Origin: Opitutales bacterium
GTDB lineage: Bacteria > Verrucomicrobiota > Verrucomicrobiia > Opitutales > UBA2995
Direction of reading: 5' to 3'
DNA length: 64,000 bases
Assembly (NCBI GenBank): GCA_022824405.1
Contig: JAJDZZ010000007.1
Location: 16,909 to 80,908, forward strand
Shown: one piece after another, positions 29,517 through 39,084 of the stretch
Layout: each line of letters starts with the position of its first letter
How positions within the stretch are numbered: the stretch's first letter is position 1
Notes under the pieces: model-generated
Told to the model about the DNA's origin: nothing
Databases searched by the model: none
What the model saw: the letters and a program-made list of their open reading frames with translations, nothing else
Program-made: the position numbers and the translations under genes

Positions 29517-31013
29517 TCAAAAGACCTCCTTTCCCGCCATGGCCAGGGCTTCCAAAATGGGCGCCAGGCTGGGTTCCAGGATGGAGGTCAGCAGAGGCGG
29601 ATAGATTCCGATGGCCGTGACAATGGACAATAACATCCCACAACCGATTTTTTCAGGCAGGGTCATGGGCGCATACACGCCGTCCGAAACGGGGGCATCC
29701 GATTTTCCAAAGAAGGCCTCGTGGATCTTGACCAAAGTATAGGCAAAGGTGGCGAGGACCCCGATACCGGCTGTTACTATGATCCAAATGGAAAATCGGT
29801 CCTGGTTCCAGGCGCCGATCAGCACGTGAAGTTCCGCGACGAATCCGCTGAATCCGGGCAGGCCCATGGAGGCCAATCCGGCGACGACGAACGTCCAACA
29901 AATTCCGGGCATGCGCTGAACCAGGTTGTGAAATTCGCCCAACTGCCGGGTTCGGGTGCGGGAGTAAACGACCGAGCCGACCAGGGCGAAAAGGAGGGCG
30001 CCGATGACTCCGTGGGAAAACATCTGCAGGGAGGCGCCCACCAGCCCCACTTCATTGAGCGTAGCCAAGCCTAACAAAACAAACCCCATGTGGCTCACGC
30101 TCGAATACCCGATCACGTACTTGAAATCGGTCTGAACGAGGGCGATAAGCGCGCCGTAGACAATATTGATTACGGCGATCCATCCCACCACCGGGGCCCA
30201 ATATACCGCACCCTCGGGCAACAGGCCGATAGCTACGCGAAGGCAGCCGTAGGCCCCCAATTTCATAACCACTCCGGCCAGGAGCATGGAGGCGGCCGTC
30301 GGCGCCGCCACGTGCCCGGTGGGAGCCCAGGTATGGAAGGGCCACATGCCGGCCAGAATGCCAAAACCTACGAAGAGGACGGGAAATACCACCATCTGGA
30401 ACTTTGGGGAAAACTCCCCGGAGTGCATGAGCTGAACCAGGTCGAAAGTGTGTTGCCCGGAACCGTAGTAGATCGCGATCAATCCCAAAAGGGCCACAGC
30501 TGAGCCCACAAAGGAAAAAAGCACCAGTTTCATGGCCGCGTAGGTCCTCCTGCCGCTGCCCCAGATGGCGATGATAAAATACTTCGGAACGATGGCCAGT
30601 TCGTAAAAGACAAAGAGCAGAAAGAGATCGAGGGAGAGGAATACGCCAAATACCCCCCCGATCAGGGCGAAATAATACGCGTAAAACTGGTTGGCCCTAT
30701 CCTGGAGCGTCCAGGTAAACAACACACCGCAAACGGCCACAATCCCGGTCAGCATCAACAAAGCAATACTAAGACCGTCCACGCCGACTTTGAACTCCGC
30801 CCCGATGGCCGGAATCCAGGGAAGTTCGATCACGTTCCGGAATGTCCCCCCTTCCCCCAACTGGAACTGGGCGTAACAGACCAGCGAAACGGCTAAAGTC
30901 GACAACCCGGTGACCAGGGCGATACCCCGGATCAAACGATAGTGTTTTCCGGGAATCAACCCCAGGACAACGGCGCCGAGGTAACTGATTATTACTGTGA
31001 GCAAGGCGGTCAT
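29517..31013 (-). CDS. nuoM: Complex I subunit M, second copy (extra pump)
   Basis: This 498-residue antiporter-like subunit is the downstream one of two adjacent nuoM genes. It keeps the TM5 Glu (FYELAIVPKY), a Lys in VVMKLGAYGCLR and the Glu in FVAELHVL. The TM7 segment reads GFGILAGMWPFHTWAPTGH, so the usual lysine there is replaced by a hydrophobic residue, as in the nuoM of the upstream cluster. Its ATG directly follows the TAG of the first nuoM. It differs throughout from its neighbour, so this is not a recent tandem duplication. It would be the fourth pump of the complex. Confidence 0.93.
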   Translation of the reverse strand: MTALLTVIISYLGAVVLGLIPGKHYRLIRGIALVTGLSTLAVSLVCYAQFQLGEGGTFRNVIELPWIPAIGAEFKVGVDGLSIALLMLTGIVAVCGVLFTWTLQDRANQFYAYYFALIGGVFGVFLSLDLFLLFVFYELAIVPKYFIIAIWGSGRRTYAAMKLVLFSFVGSAVALLGLIAIYYGSGQHTFDLVQLMHSGEFSPKFQMVVFPVLFVGFGILAGMWPFHTWAPTGHVAAPTAASMLLAGVVMKLGAYGCLRVAIGLLPEGAVYWAPVVGWIAVINIVYGALIALVQTDFKYVIGYSSVSHMGFVLLGLATLNEVGLVGASLQMFSHGVIGALLFALVGSVVYSRTRTRQLGEFHNLVQRMPGICWTFVVAGLASMGLPGFSGFVAELHVLIGAWNQDRFSIWIIVTAGIGVLATFAYTLVKIHEAFFGKSDAPVSDGVYAPMTLPEKIGCGMLLSIVTAIGIYPPLLTSILEPSLAPILEALAMAGKEVF

Positions 31014-32522
31014 CTACCGGGAAATCAGAAGTGTGAAGGATTCGACAAACGGAGCGCTGAAGGCCAACCAGGCGTCGGGAGCAACTCCTATCCAGACGGT
31101 GAGAACAAGTAAGGGAGAAATATAGAAGACCTCGCGGTAGGAAATGTCGGCCAATCCGGACCTGGACGGATGCACCGGTCCGGTAAAAAGACGCTGGAGA
31201 ATATTGAGCAGGAATACCGCCGTGGCCAGCAGGCCCAGCAAGGCCAGACCGGTATGCCAGGGCGCCAAGGCAAAGGCTCCGGTGAAAATCAGAATTTCGG
31301 CGGCGAACCCGGCCAGAAAAGGAAGGCCCAGAGATGAAAAAACGAGCAGGCCGAATACAAAAACGTAACGCGGCATTACCGAACCAAGGCCACCGAATTC
31401 ATGGATGTCCCGGCTGCCGGCGAGGATCTCAAGTTTTGCCGCCACGAAGAAGAGGCCGGAGATCCCGATTCCGTGGGCGAACATCTGGAGAATGGCTCCC
31501 TGAATGGCGATGGCAGGGGCGTTCATCCCCTCCGGACTCGCCGCAGCGCCCAGGGCGAAGATGCCGAACATGCAGTAGGCCACGTGATTGAGTGAGGAGT
31601 AGGCCAGGACCCGTTTCAGATCCCGCTGGCGCAAGGCGATGAATGCTCCCCAAAGAAGGGTAATCAAGGCAAAGGCAAGCAATGTATCCGCATAGGTGTG
31701 CATGGCCTCGGGAAAAACCGGAAGAACCAGGCGCAGAAACCCGTAAACCCCCATTTTCGACATGACGCCGGCCAGAATCATGCTCACCGGGACCGGGGCC
31801 TCGGCATAAGCCGGGGCCTGCCAGGAGTGAAGAGGAAAAAGCGGCACTTTCACCCAAAGCCCGAGCATCACGGCGACAAAGATCGCGGTGTAGAAGCCAC
31901 CGAGTTTGCCTGGAATGATTCCTTCGATGGCCAACCGACGCAGTTCGATAAAGTCGAAGGTGCCGGTGTGCAGGTAGAGGAAAAGCATGCCCAGCAACAT
32001 GGCCACCGACCCCAAAATGGTGAAAATGAAGAAGTTCAGCGCCGCCTTGTGACACTTGGGGCCGCCATACAGTTTTATGAGGAAAAAGGCGGGAACCAAA
32101 GCCGCCTCCCAGAATATGAACCAGTGGAAGAAATTGAGCGCGGTGAAGGCTCCATAAAGGGCCGTGAACTGGACGGACAGAAGACTGAAGTAAGGTTTTT
32201 CCTTTCCCTCGATTCCCCGGGAAGCCAGGACTATTATAGGGGAAAGGATAGCCACCATCAGTACCAGCAACAGGTTCAGGCCGTCGAGCCCCACAAAATA
32301 ATCAACCCCTATGGAAGGGATCCATTCCTGTTTTTCCACGAACTGCAGGCCCTTACTGGAGACGAATCGAAGGGCCAGAGACAGGGTCAGAACGGATGAA
32401 AGAAGCGAGCCGATCAGGGCGGTCAGCATGATCTGCCTGCGATTCCGGCCGGGAGACAAAACAATGACGAGGGCGGCCAGAAGGGGAATGAATGTGATGG
32501 TCGTAATCATGGCATACCCCAT
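31014..32522 (-). CDS. nuoM: Complex I subunit M, first copy
   Basis: This antiporter-like subunit has the full canonical pump set: Glu in FWEAALVPAFF, Lys in WVKVPLFPLHSW, Lys in VMSKMGVYGFLR and Glu in GFAAEILIF. The start at 32522 lies one base after the nuoL TGA (TGAGATG), giving about 502 residues. An ATG at 32510 is equally possible and gives the sequence MITTITFIPLLAAL common at NuoM N termini. It sits between nuoL and the second nuoM. Confidence 0.93.
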   Translation of the reverse strand: MGYAMITTITFIPLLAALVIVLSPGRNRRQIMLTALIGSLLSSVLTLSLALRFVSSKGLQFVEKQEWIPSIGVDYFVGLDGLNLLLVLMVAILSPIIVLASRGIEGKEKPYFSLLSVQFTALYGAFTALNFFHWFIFWEAALVPAFFLIKLYGGPKCHKAALNFFIFTILGSVAMLLGMLFLYLHTGTFDFIELRRLAIEGIIPGKLGGFYTAIFVAVMLGLWVKVPLFPLHSWQAPAYAEAPVPVSMILAGVMSKMGVYGFLRLVLPVFPEAMHTYADTLLAFALITLLWGAFIALRQRDLKRVLAYSSLNHVAYCMFGIFALGAAASPEGMNAPAIAIQGAILQMFAHGIGISGLFFVAAKLEILAGSRDIHEFGGLGSVMPRYVFVFGLLVFSSLGLPFLAGFAAEILIFTGAFALAPWHTGLALLGLLATAVFLLNILQRLFTGPVHPSRSGLADISYREVFYISPLLVLTVWIGVAPDAWLAFSAPFVESFTLLISR

Positions 32523-32523
32523 C

Positions 32524-34530
32524 TCAACGGGCAAAAACGAGGAAAAGGACGCCCAGGATCACCGCTCCCAAGGCGACTATGCGGAGATAACCCTGAAGAA
32601 ACCCGTTTTGAATAATAGCATTGAGTTGGCTGCTTTTGTAAATGCGGTCGCAGACGCCGTCGAAGGAGATCCGGTCGATCAATTTACAATCGACGGTCTT
32701 GGAGAAGAATCCACCTGTAATCGTCACGAAACTCCTCACCGTCTCGACCAGGAAATGGAAGCCGGATTCCAGGAAAACGATCAGAAAAGCCGAACCTTTC
32801 CAAAGCCTGGTAACCGTAGCGGCGTAGAGTTCATCGACAAAAAAACGGTTTTCCATCCAGGAATATGGCGTGGGCAAGGAATCCTTGACGGGATCGGTCG
32901 TATCCAATCCCAATTTGGAACCGCCGTAAACCAGGAGACCCAGGGCAATTCCTCCCAAGGCTATCACCCAACTGACAACCACCACGATCAGGGCGTGCTG
33001 ATCCACCGCAAAACCGGACAGATAAGCGAGGATGTGGAAGAACTCCTCACTGACAATTCCCATCGCCAGGGAAAAGAGCGCCAGTATTACCAATGGCGCC
33101 GTCATCAAGGCCGGGCATTGGCGAATCGAACCCCTCCCTCTGTAATCTCCCAGGAAAACGTAGCAGCACTGCCGGGTCATGTAAAACGCGGTGAGCAGAG
33201 AAGCGGCGGCGCTGATCCAGAAGACGGCGCCATGGGCCGTCCAGGCGCTGATCAAAATCTGGTCCTTACTGTAATACCCACTGGTGAAAGGAAAGGCGCA
33301 GAGAGCCAACGCCCCGGCCAGGTAACAGATGCTCGCTAACTTCATCCGGTTGAAAACACCGCCCATCAGGCGAATGTCCTGTTCGTGACGGCATCCATGA
33401 ATGATGGCGCCGGCCCCGAGGAACAGGAGGGCCTTGAAAAAAGCGTGGGTCAGGAGGTGGAAGATTCCGATGGATACCCCTCCCTCGCTCAGGGCCAGAC
33501 CCCCGGCTCCCAGGCCCACCATCATCAGACCGAGTTGACTGACGGTAGAATAGGCCAAAATGCGTTTGATGTCGTATTGCCCGACCGCCACCAAAGCGGC
33601 AAAGAGCGCGGTGAGGGCGCCGACCCAGGAAACAATCGCCAGCGCCGTGGCATCGGCCAGGAAAAGCGGAAAGGCACGAGCCACCAGGAAAACCCCCGCC
33701 GCCACCATGGTAGCGGCATGAATCAGAGCGGAAACCGGGGTGGGACCCTCCATGGCATCGGGCAACCACACGTGAAGCGGCAACTGCCCCGATTTGCCCA
33801 CCGCACCGATAAAGAGGAACAATGCGATTACTCCGGCGCCGTTTAAGCCGAAGAGCACATCCTTGGAGGCGATCAGGGCAGTGATCCGATCGCTCTCCAG
33901 CAGGCCCTGCCCCCCGTCGAAGAGTAGAAACGTAGAAGTGGCCTTAAAGGCCCAAAGCAACCCCAGGAGAAATCCCAGGTCCCCGATACGCGTGGTGATG
34001 AACGCTTTTTTCGCCGCCGCCGCCGCGCTGGGTTTTTGGAACCAGAATCCGATGAGGAGATAGGAGGCGAGTCCGACGATTTCCCAAAACATGAAAAGCA
34101 GCAGAAGGCTGTTGGACATGACCAACCCCAGCATACCCACCATAAACAGGGAGAGGTAGCAGAAGAACCGCGTCATACCCGGATCGCGGCTCATGTAACT
34201 GGTGGAATAGAGAAAAATCAATAGGCCGACAAAGGTGACCATGGCCAGCATGGCGCCGGTCAGGGGATTGAGCACAACTCCGAATTCCAGGTTTACCCCG
34301 GCCACCTGAATCCAGGTAAAATTGGCGGTCAGGGCGCTGGCTTCCGGGCCCCAGGTCATGGAAAAGGCCCGGATGGACAGAAGAAGGGAAGCCGACAGAG
34401 CCGCATTGGCCACCGCCGCGGCAAATTTGCCAGAGGGATTGAAAAATCCCAGCCATACCGTTGCCATTAGTGGAAACAGCGGAATCCACCATAACCACCC
34501 AACCGAATGCGAAAAATCAAACAGGTTCAT
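32524..34530 (-). CDS. nuoL: Complex I subunit L with extended lateral helix
   Basis: This is the distal proton-pumping subunit whose C-terminal helix HL runs along the membrane arm. It has 668 residues, against 626 for the upstream-cluster NuoL. Pump residues are conserved (FMFWEIVGLASYLL; GKSGQLPLHVWLPDAMEGPTPVSALIHAATMVAAG). Aligning FFVDELY (563-569) and the last membrane helix (Gly about 660) with the other NuoL (LYIDDAY at 547-553; Gly about 619) leaves 25 extra residues between the anchors. At 1.5 A per helical residue that is about 37 A, close to one antiporter subunit. Known four-pump complexes carry such insertions. The stop precedes nuoM; the ATG overlaps nuoK by 4 nt. Confidence 0.94.
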   Translation of the reverse strand: MNLFDFSHSVGWLWWIPLFPLMATVWLGFFNPSGKFAAAVANAALSASLLLSIRAFSMTWGPEASALTANFTWIQVAGVNLEFGVVLNPLTGAMLAMVTFVGLLIFLYSTSYMSRDPGMTRFFCYLSLFMVGMLGLVMSNSLLLLFMFWEIVGLASYLLIGFWFQKPSAAAAAKKAFITTRIGDLGFLLGLLWAFKATSTFLLFDGGQGLLESDRITALIASKDVLFGLNGAGVIALFLFIGAVGKSGQLPLHVWLPDAMEGPTPVSALIHAATMVAAGVFLVARAFPLFLADATALAIVSWVGALTALFAALVAVGQYDIKRILAYSTVSQLGLMMVGLGAGGLALSEGGVSIGIFHLLTHAFFKALLFLGAGAIIHGCRHEQDIRLMGGVFNRMKLASICYLAGALALCAFPFTSGYYSKDQILISAWTAHGAVFWISAAASLLTAFYMTRQCCYVFLGDYRGRGSIRQCPALMTAPLVILALFSLAMGIVSEEFFHILAYLSGFAVDQHALIVVVVSWVIALGGIALGLLVYGGSKLGLDTTDPVKDSLPTPYSWMENRFFVDELYAATVTRLWKGSAFLIVFLESGFHFLVETVRSFVTITGGFFSKTVDCKLIDRISFDGVCDRIYKSSQLNAIIQNGFLQGYLRIVALGAVILGVLFLVFAR

Positions 34531-34841
34531 TCCTTCAGGTCCTGGATCGACTCCGGATCGATCGTTTTGTAGTGGCGAAAGATAGCCAGCACCAAGGCCA
34601 ATCCGAGAGCCGCTTCAGTAGCGGCAATGGCGATGGCAAAGAGGGTGAACAACGGCCCGTGCAAGGGTAACGGATTGGGGCTGAAATGCCAGAATGCGAT
34701 CAGGTTGAGATTGGCCGAGTTCAACATGATCTCCAGACAGATCAGCATTATGATGATATGCCGACGCGTCAGGGCGCCCACCAAACCGATGGAAAACAGA
34801 ATGGCGGAAAGGATCAGGAAATGGTGCAACGTCAATCCCAT
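34527..34841 (-). CDS. nuoK: Complex I subunit K (distal cluster)
   Basis: This small membrane-arm subunit has three membrane helices and 104 residues. The conserved glutamates are in MLICLEIMLNSANL and AIAATEAALGLAL, which line the proton path between NuoJ/H and NuoN. It overlaps nuoL by 4 nt (ATGA) and follows nuoJ by 2 nt. Confidence 0.96.
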   Translation of the reverse strand: MGLTLHHFLILSAILFSIGLVGALTRRHIIIMLICLEIMLNSANLNLIAFWHFSPNPLPLHGPLFTLFAIAIAATEAALGLALVLAIFRHYKTIDPESIQDLKE

Positions 34842-34843
34842 GG

Positions 34844-35392
34844 TCAGGTATTGGGATAATTGGGGCGATTTGCCGGAACGGTCTTTTTTTGGTCGGCCTC
34901 ACTGGCTCCGGTTGCCGCCACTACCGCGCCAATCAGGCCGGCCGTGAGCAACAGGGCTATTACCCCAACGGAGGCGAAGTAGGGATCCATCAGGACCATT
35001 CCGAGTTGTTTCACGGATGGATTGAAGTCGGAGAGCGGGGTTGGCGTTTGGCCGCCGGTTCGGGAAATGAGGGGCAATAGGACACCCGCAAGCAAGGCGA
35101 TAACGGCCAATCCGCCCCAAACCCAGCCACGGGATCGGACCGGGCGGTTGGGATCGCCCATCACATTGGTAGTGAGCATGATGGCGAAAAGCATGAGGAT
35201 TCCCACCGAACCGATATAGACCAGCACCTGAACGGCGGCGATGAACTCGGCCAACATCAGGAGAAAGAGACCGGCCAGGGCGGAGAAGAACAACAACACG
35301 GAAAAAACGGCGTGAACGACATTGCGCAAGGTGATGGCCAAACCGGCGCCCAGAACGGCGACCAGGGCGAGTAGGTAAAAGGCGATATTCAT
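34844..35392 (-). CDS. nuoJ: Complex I subunit J (distal cluster)
   Basis: The 182-residue membrane subunit has about five helices. The TM3 region AVQVLVYIGSVGILMLFAIML carries the tyrosine and glycine known to form the pi-bulge that rotates during the catalytic cycle. Its ATG overlaps the nuoH stop by 4 nt. Confidence 0.95.
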   Translation of the reverse strand: MNIAFYLLALVAVLGAGLAITLRNVVHAVFSVLLFFSALAGLFLLMLAEFIAAVQVLVYIGSVGILMLFAIMLTTNVMGDPNRPVRSRGWVWGGLAVIALLAGVLLPLISRTGGQTPTPLSDFNPSVKQLGMVLMDPYFASVGVIALLLTAGLIGAVVAATGASEADQKKTVPANRPNYPNT

Positions 35393-36612
35393 TCCACTAG
35401 TTGGTAAACGCGTTTGCTCCGCATAATGGGGGACTGGTTAAGCCGACTGAGCGCCGTAGCGGCAAGCTGCAAGGCGCCGAAACCGAGTATCCAACCGGCA
35501 AGCATGGCAATGGCCGTTCCCCATTGCCGTTCAATAAAATGATAAAAGCCCGCCAGGAATATGTTGAGGATGGCCAACGGGAAGAGAAACTTCCAGGCGT
35601 AACCCATCAATTGGTCGACCCGGAGACGGGGAAGGGTGCCGCGAATCCAGATCATGACGGCGAAAAGACTGAAGAGCTTGAGGACAAACCAGGGAAGTCC
35701 GGAAAATACCGGCCCGTTCCAACCGCCCAGGAAGAGGGTCACGCCAATGCCGGCGATGGCGAAGGCGCTGATGTATTCTCCCATGAAGAAGATGGCGTAT
35801 TTAAATCCGCTGTATTCGGTGAGATGGCCGGCAATGATTTCGGAATCCGCCTCGGGCAAATCGAAAGGGGAACGGTTGGCCTCGGCCAGCGCGGCGACGA
35901 AAAAGAAGATAAAACCGGCAAACCCCCAAGGTTTGAATACGTTCCAGCCGAGAATTCGGCCAAAGAATTCCTGAAGGATATTTCCGCTGCCCACCCAGGA
36001 GGAAATCTGCTGGGAGGCCACTACCTCCTGGGCATTGAGCGAACCGGCTATCATTATGACGGCGACGGCGGACAATACCAGGGGGATTTCGTAGCTGATC
36101 ATTTGCGCCACCGCACGCATTCCTCCGAGCAGGGAGTACTTGTTGCGGGAAGACCATCCCGCCATAAAAACCGCGATGGTATTCAAGGAACTGATGGCAA
36201 AGAAAAAGATGATGGCGGAATCGAGCGGCAAGGCGTGGAGCCCATCACCCAAGGGCAGAAAACCGACCCCGATCAGGGCGGGAATCATCAGCATGATGGG
36301 GGCCAGAAAATGGAAGAGCTTGTCGGATCGTTCCGGAACGATATCCTCCTTGATCAACATCTTAATGCCGTCGGCAATCGGTTGAAGCAGGCCGAAAATA
36401 CCTACCCGATTCGGACCGGGCCGGTTCTGGATGCGGGCCAGCCCCTTTCGTTCCAACCAAGTGGTAAAAGCGAAGGCTCCCATAAAGGACAAGGCCAGGG
36501 GCAAAGTGCACAAAAGTAGGTGGACGACTAATTTGAGCGACGGGAAATCGGCGAAGAAAGCCTCTATCCATCGGCCCAGTTCAACCAGTTTGAGATCGAA
36601 AAAATTATTCAC
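35389..36612 (-). CDS. nuoH: Complex I subunit H (distal cluster)
   Basis: This membrane subunit forms the quinone chamber with NuoB and NuoD. It has 407 residues, about 45 more than the upstream-cluster NuoH; most of the excess is at the N terminus. Conserved pieces are RIQNRPGPNRVGIFGLLQPIADGIK, SSLNTIAVFMAGWSSRNKYSLLG, and the acidic EANRSPFDLPEADSEI loop. It overlaps the nuoI stop by 8 nt. Confidence 0.95.
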   Translation of the reverse strand: MNNFFDLKLVELGRWIEAFFADFPSLKLVVHLLLCTLPLALSFMGAFAFTTWLERKGLARIQNRPGPNRVGIFGLLQPIADGIKMLIKEDIVPERSDKLFHFLAPIMLMIPALIGVGFLPLGDGLHALPLDSAIIFFFAISSLNTIAVFMAGWSSRNKYSLLGGMRAVAQMISYEIPLVLSAVAVIMIAGSLNAQEVVASQQISSWVGSGNILQEFFGRILGWNVFKPWGFAGFIFFFVAALAEANRSPFDLPEADSEIIAGHLTEYSGFKYAIFFMGEYISAFAIAGIGVTLFLGGWNGPVFSGLPWFVLKLFSLFAVMIWIRGTLPRLRVDQLMGYAWKFLFPLAILNIFLAGFYHFIERQWGTAIAMLAGWILGFGALQLAATALSRLNQSPIMRSKRVYQLVE

Positions 36613-37252
36613 TCTTTTCGGGTTGGGGTGGTTTTTCCCGGGCGGGAGGGGATTTCTTCAGGCGAGATGGCGGCCTTTTGGCTTTGGCGGCGGCCAACCG
36701 GGTTTTCTTTTGGCGGGCCTTTTTCTTGGCTTCGGCCAAGGCGTTTTTGGCGGCGATACGGTCGTCTGTTTCCCTTGCTTCCACGGGGTTGAGTGCGTGG
36801 TAGTAGTCGTTGGATTTGAGAAGATCGCCGCGGTTGATGAGCAGGCCCTCGAAGCGGTTCTCGTTGGAGAGTTCGAAGGCGCTGTCCATGCGAATGGCTT
36901 CGTAAGGGCACACTTCGACACAAAGTTGACAGCTCATGCAGACGGATGTGTCGATGTCGAAAATCCGTGGGCGCAGGATGGGCTTTCCCTTTTCATCCTT
37001 GTCCTTGATGATGTAAATGCATTGGGGCGGACAAGCTCTTTCACACAGGGTGCAGGCGGTACAGCGCATGCCGTCGACCGCGTCGTCGCCATCGTAGAGG
37101 AGGAAGGGAAAGTTTCGCGTAAATGGGGTTATGGTGGATTTCTCCTCGGGGTACTGGACGGTGGGAAGACGCTCCTTCCGGTAATAACTCTGGAAGAAGT
37201 TCTTGGCCGTTACCGCCATTCCTTTGAGGATACCTTTCGCTAACAAGCTCAT
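36605..37252 (-). CDS. nuoI: Complex I subunit I with basic C-terminal tail
   Basis: NuoI holds clusters N6a and N6b, which pass electrons toward NuoB. Two ferredoxin motifs are visible: Cys64, 67, 70, 74 and Cys105, 108, 111, 115. The protein is 215 residues, against 179 for the upstream-cluster copy. The excess is a tail from about residue 160 rich in Lys, Arg, Ala and Pro (for example EAKKKARQKKTRLAAAKAK). No such tail is known to me in standard NuoI. In this cluster nuoI lies between nuoD and nuoH; in the upstream cluster it follows nuoH. Confidence 0.93.
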   Translation of the reverse strand: MSLLAKGILKGMAVTAKNFFQSYYRKERLPTVQYPEEKSTITPFTRNFPFLLYDGDDAVDGMRCTACTLCERACPPQCIYIIKDKDEKGKPILRPRIFDIDTSVCMSCQLCVEVCPYEAIRMDSAFELSNENRFEGLLINRGDLLKSNDYYHALNPVEARETDDRIAAKNALAEAKKKARQKKTRLAAAKAKRPPSRLKKSPPAREKPPQPEKSE

Positions 37253-37276
37253 AACGCTGCAGGGGAAATTCTCATC

Positions 37277-38428
37277 TCAGCGGTCGACCTCCCCCAGCAC
37301 GATGTCGATGCTCCCGAGTATGATCACGGCGTCGGCCACTTTATGGCCCAGGCACATGTGGCGAAGAGCGGTGAGGTTGACGAAGGACGGCGGACGGACT
37401 TTGAAACGATAGGGGATGGGAGTGCCGTCGGAAATGAGGTAGAAACCGAGTTCGCCCTTGGGGGCTTCGATGCGACCGTAGGCTTCTCCCGGAGCCGGTC
37501 GGAAAATTTTGGGCGCCTTACCCATGATATTACCATCGGGCAAATCCCGGATGGCCTGTTTGAGGATCTTTACACTTTCCCGCATCTCGAGCATTCGGAC
37601 CATGAAGCGATCGTAACAATCCCCATGCCCGCCAATGGGAATCTTGAAATCGAAGCGGTCGTAAATGCCGTAGCGGTCGACTTTGCGAATATCGTAATTG
37701 ACGCCGCTGGCACGGAGCATGGGACCGGTGAGGCTGAAGTCGATGGCTTCCTCCCGGGTCACTACTCCCACGTTCTGAGCGCGGGCTATGATAATCTCGT
37801 TCTCGGTCAGGAGGGTTTCATATTCATCGAGAAAGGCGGGAAAGGCGTCGACAATCCGCTGGCACTCCCCCAACCAGCCTTCGGGCAGATCGCAGCGAAC
37901 ACCTCCGAACCGGATGTAGTTTACCATCATGCGGGCTCCGCTCAGGACTTCGAATAGATCGAGGATTTTCTCGCGTTCGCGCAAGGCGTAAAGAAGGGGA
38001 GTTCCGAGGGCGCCCAAGTCGTTGATGAAGAATCCGATGAGGAGGCAGTGGTTGACCAGGCGGGTGAGTTCACCGACAATAACGCGAAGGTATTCGGCCC
38101 TTTCGGGAACCTCGATTTCAATCAGTTTTTCAGCGCTCAGGGCATAGGCCCAATTATTGGTCATTCCACACAGGTAATCCAGGCGGTCGGTAAACGGCAT
38201 GGACATCGGGTAGGAAATGTCCTCGGCGATTTTTTCGTGGTTGCGGTGCAGGTATCCGAAAACCGGTTTCAGATCCACTACGGTTTCCCCATCGAGTTTC
38301 AGATCCATACGGAAGACCCCATGGGTGGAGGGGTGGTGGGGCCCCATGGCCACCTCGAGAATATCGGCCCCCAACTCGTCTTTGCTGAGGTGGTAACCGC
38401 GAGGAGGCATTGTTTGGACGGGGCTCAT
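37277..38428 (-). CDS. nuoD: Complex I subunit D (distal cluster)
   Basis: The 49-kDa-type subunit lines the quinone site. Visible motifs are GPHHPSTHG with the quinone-site histidine, [11 protein letters not shown], and TDRLDYL with the conserved tyrosine. The C terminus ends [12 protein letters not shown]. The sites where hydrogenases carry NiFe cysteines have none here, so this is a true complex I subunit. The 383 residues are normal. It overlaps nuoC by 4 nt. Confidence 0.96.
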   Translation of the reverse strand: MSPVQTMPPRGYHLSKDELGADILEVAMGPHHPSTHGVFRMDLKLDGETVVDLKPVFGYLHRNHEKIAEDISYPMSMPFTDRLDYLCGMTNNWAYALSAEKLIEIEVPERAEYLRVIVGELTRLVNHCLLIGFFINDLGALGTPLLYALREREKILDLFEVLSGARMMVNYIRFGGVRCDLPEGWLGECQRIVDAFPAFLDEYETLLTENEIIIARAQNVGVVTREEAIDFSLTGPMLRASGVNYDIRKVDRYGIYDRFDFKIPIGGHGDCYDRFMVRMLEMRESVKILKQAIRDLPDGNIMGKAPKIFRPAPGEAYGRIEAPKGELGFYLISDGTPIPYRFKVRPPSFVNLTALRHMCLGHKVADAVIILGSIDIVLGEVDR

Positions 38429-39084
38429 GGCGATTGTCCCTCCAATTCCTCGCGCCTTTCCCTGGCGCGTTGCAGAACGTCCCCGTGAGGAGTAGGTTCG
38501 TATTCGTAGTCATTGGGAGGGACGTAATCCTTGCGCATCGGATGGTGTTGAAAAGCCTCCCACATGAGGATGCGACGGAGGTCGGGATGACCTGTAAAGT
38601 GAATGCCGAAGAGGTCGTAGACCTCCCGTTCCATTAATTCGGCCCCCCGGTAATGGGGAGTGAGGGAGGTGACCACCGGGTTTTCCCGGGAATGGACGCG
38701 CTGTTTCAAAATGAAGGGTCCGGTTTTCTTCTCCATGGAATAGAAATGGTACACCACCTCCATTTTTTCCGGGGAAAGGCTGGTCTTGACCACCATTTTT
38801 CCCGCCTCGTTGCGGACTCTGGTTTTTTCTTCCTTCTCGAGGTAATCGACGCCGGAAACACAACTTAGATAATCCAGGCGATAGGCGGGATCCTCTTTCA
38901 GCCAGGATACCACCTCGTCCACCCTTTCCGGGGACAGGATAAGGCTTCCCGAAAAATCGTCCCATTCGAGTTCGGGAAACCGTCGGATTACCCCTTGATG
39001 GTCTATAGCGCCCATATACCCAATCGTCGTCTCAATGGTTATAGCGGTCGGGTCGCCTATCGGGCCGGTCTCCCTTTGGGGCAT
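38425..39084 (-). CDS. nuoC: Complex I subunit C (distal cluster)
   Basis: The 30-kDa-type subunit forms part of the peripheral arm. The core block [23 protein letters not shown] is typical. I chose ATG at 39084 because AGAGG lies 4 nt upstream, although this overlaps the nuoB end by 28 nt. An ATG at 39015 would remove 23 residues that do not resemble NuoC, so the start is uncertain. Confidence 0.92.
   Translation of the reverse strand: MPQRETGPIGDPTAITIETTIGYMGAIDHQGVIRRFPELEWDDFSGSLILSPERVDEVVSWLKEDPAYRLDYLSCVSGVDYLEKEEKTRVRNEAGKMVVKTSLSPEKMEVVYHFYSMEKKTGPFILKQRVHSRENPVVTSLTPHYRGAELMEREVYDLFGIHFTGHPDLRRILMWEAFQHHPMRKDYVPPNDYEYEPTPHGDVLQRARERREELEGQSP

Noticed and set aside
29517..32522. 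The two nuoM genes as one broken gene
   Set aside because: Each encodes a complete antiporter-like protein of about 500 residues with its own N-terminal helix and pump residues.
35401..36519. Plus-strand frame of 372 codons opposite nuoH
   Set aside because: Highly charged low-complexity translation (many Glu, Gly, Asp, Lys) with no family similarity; shadow of nuoH.
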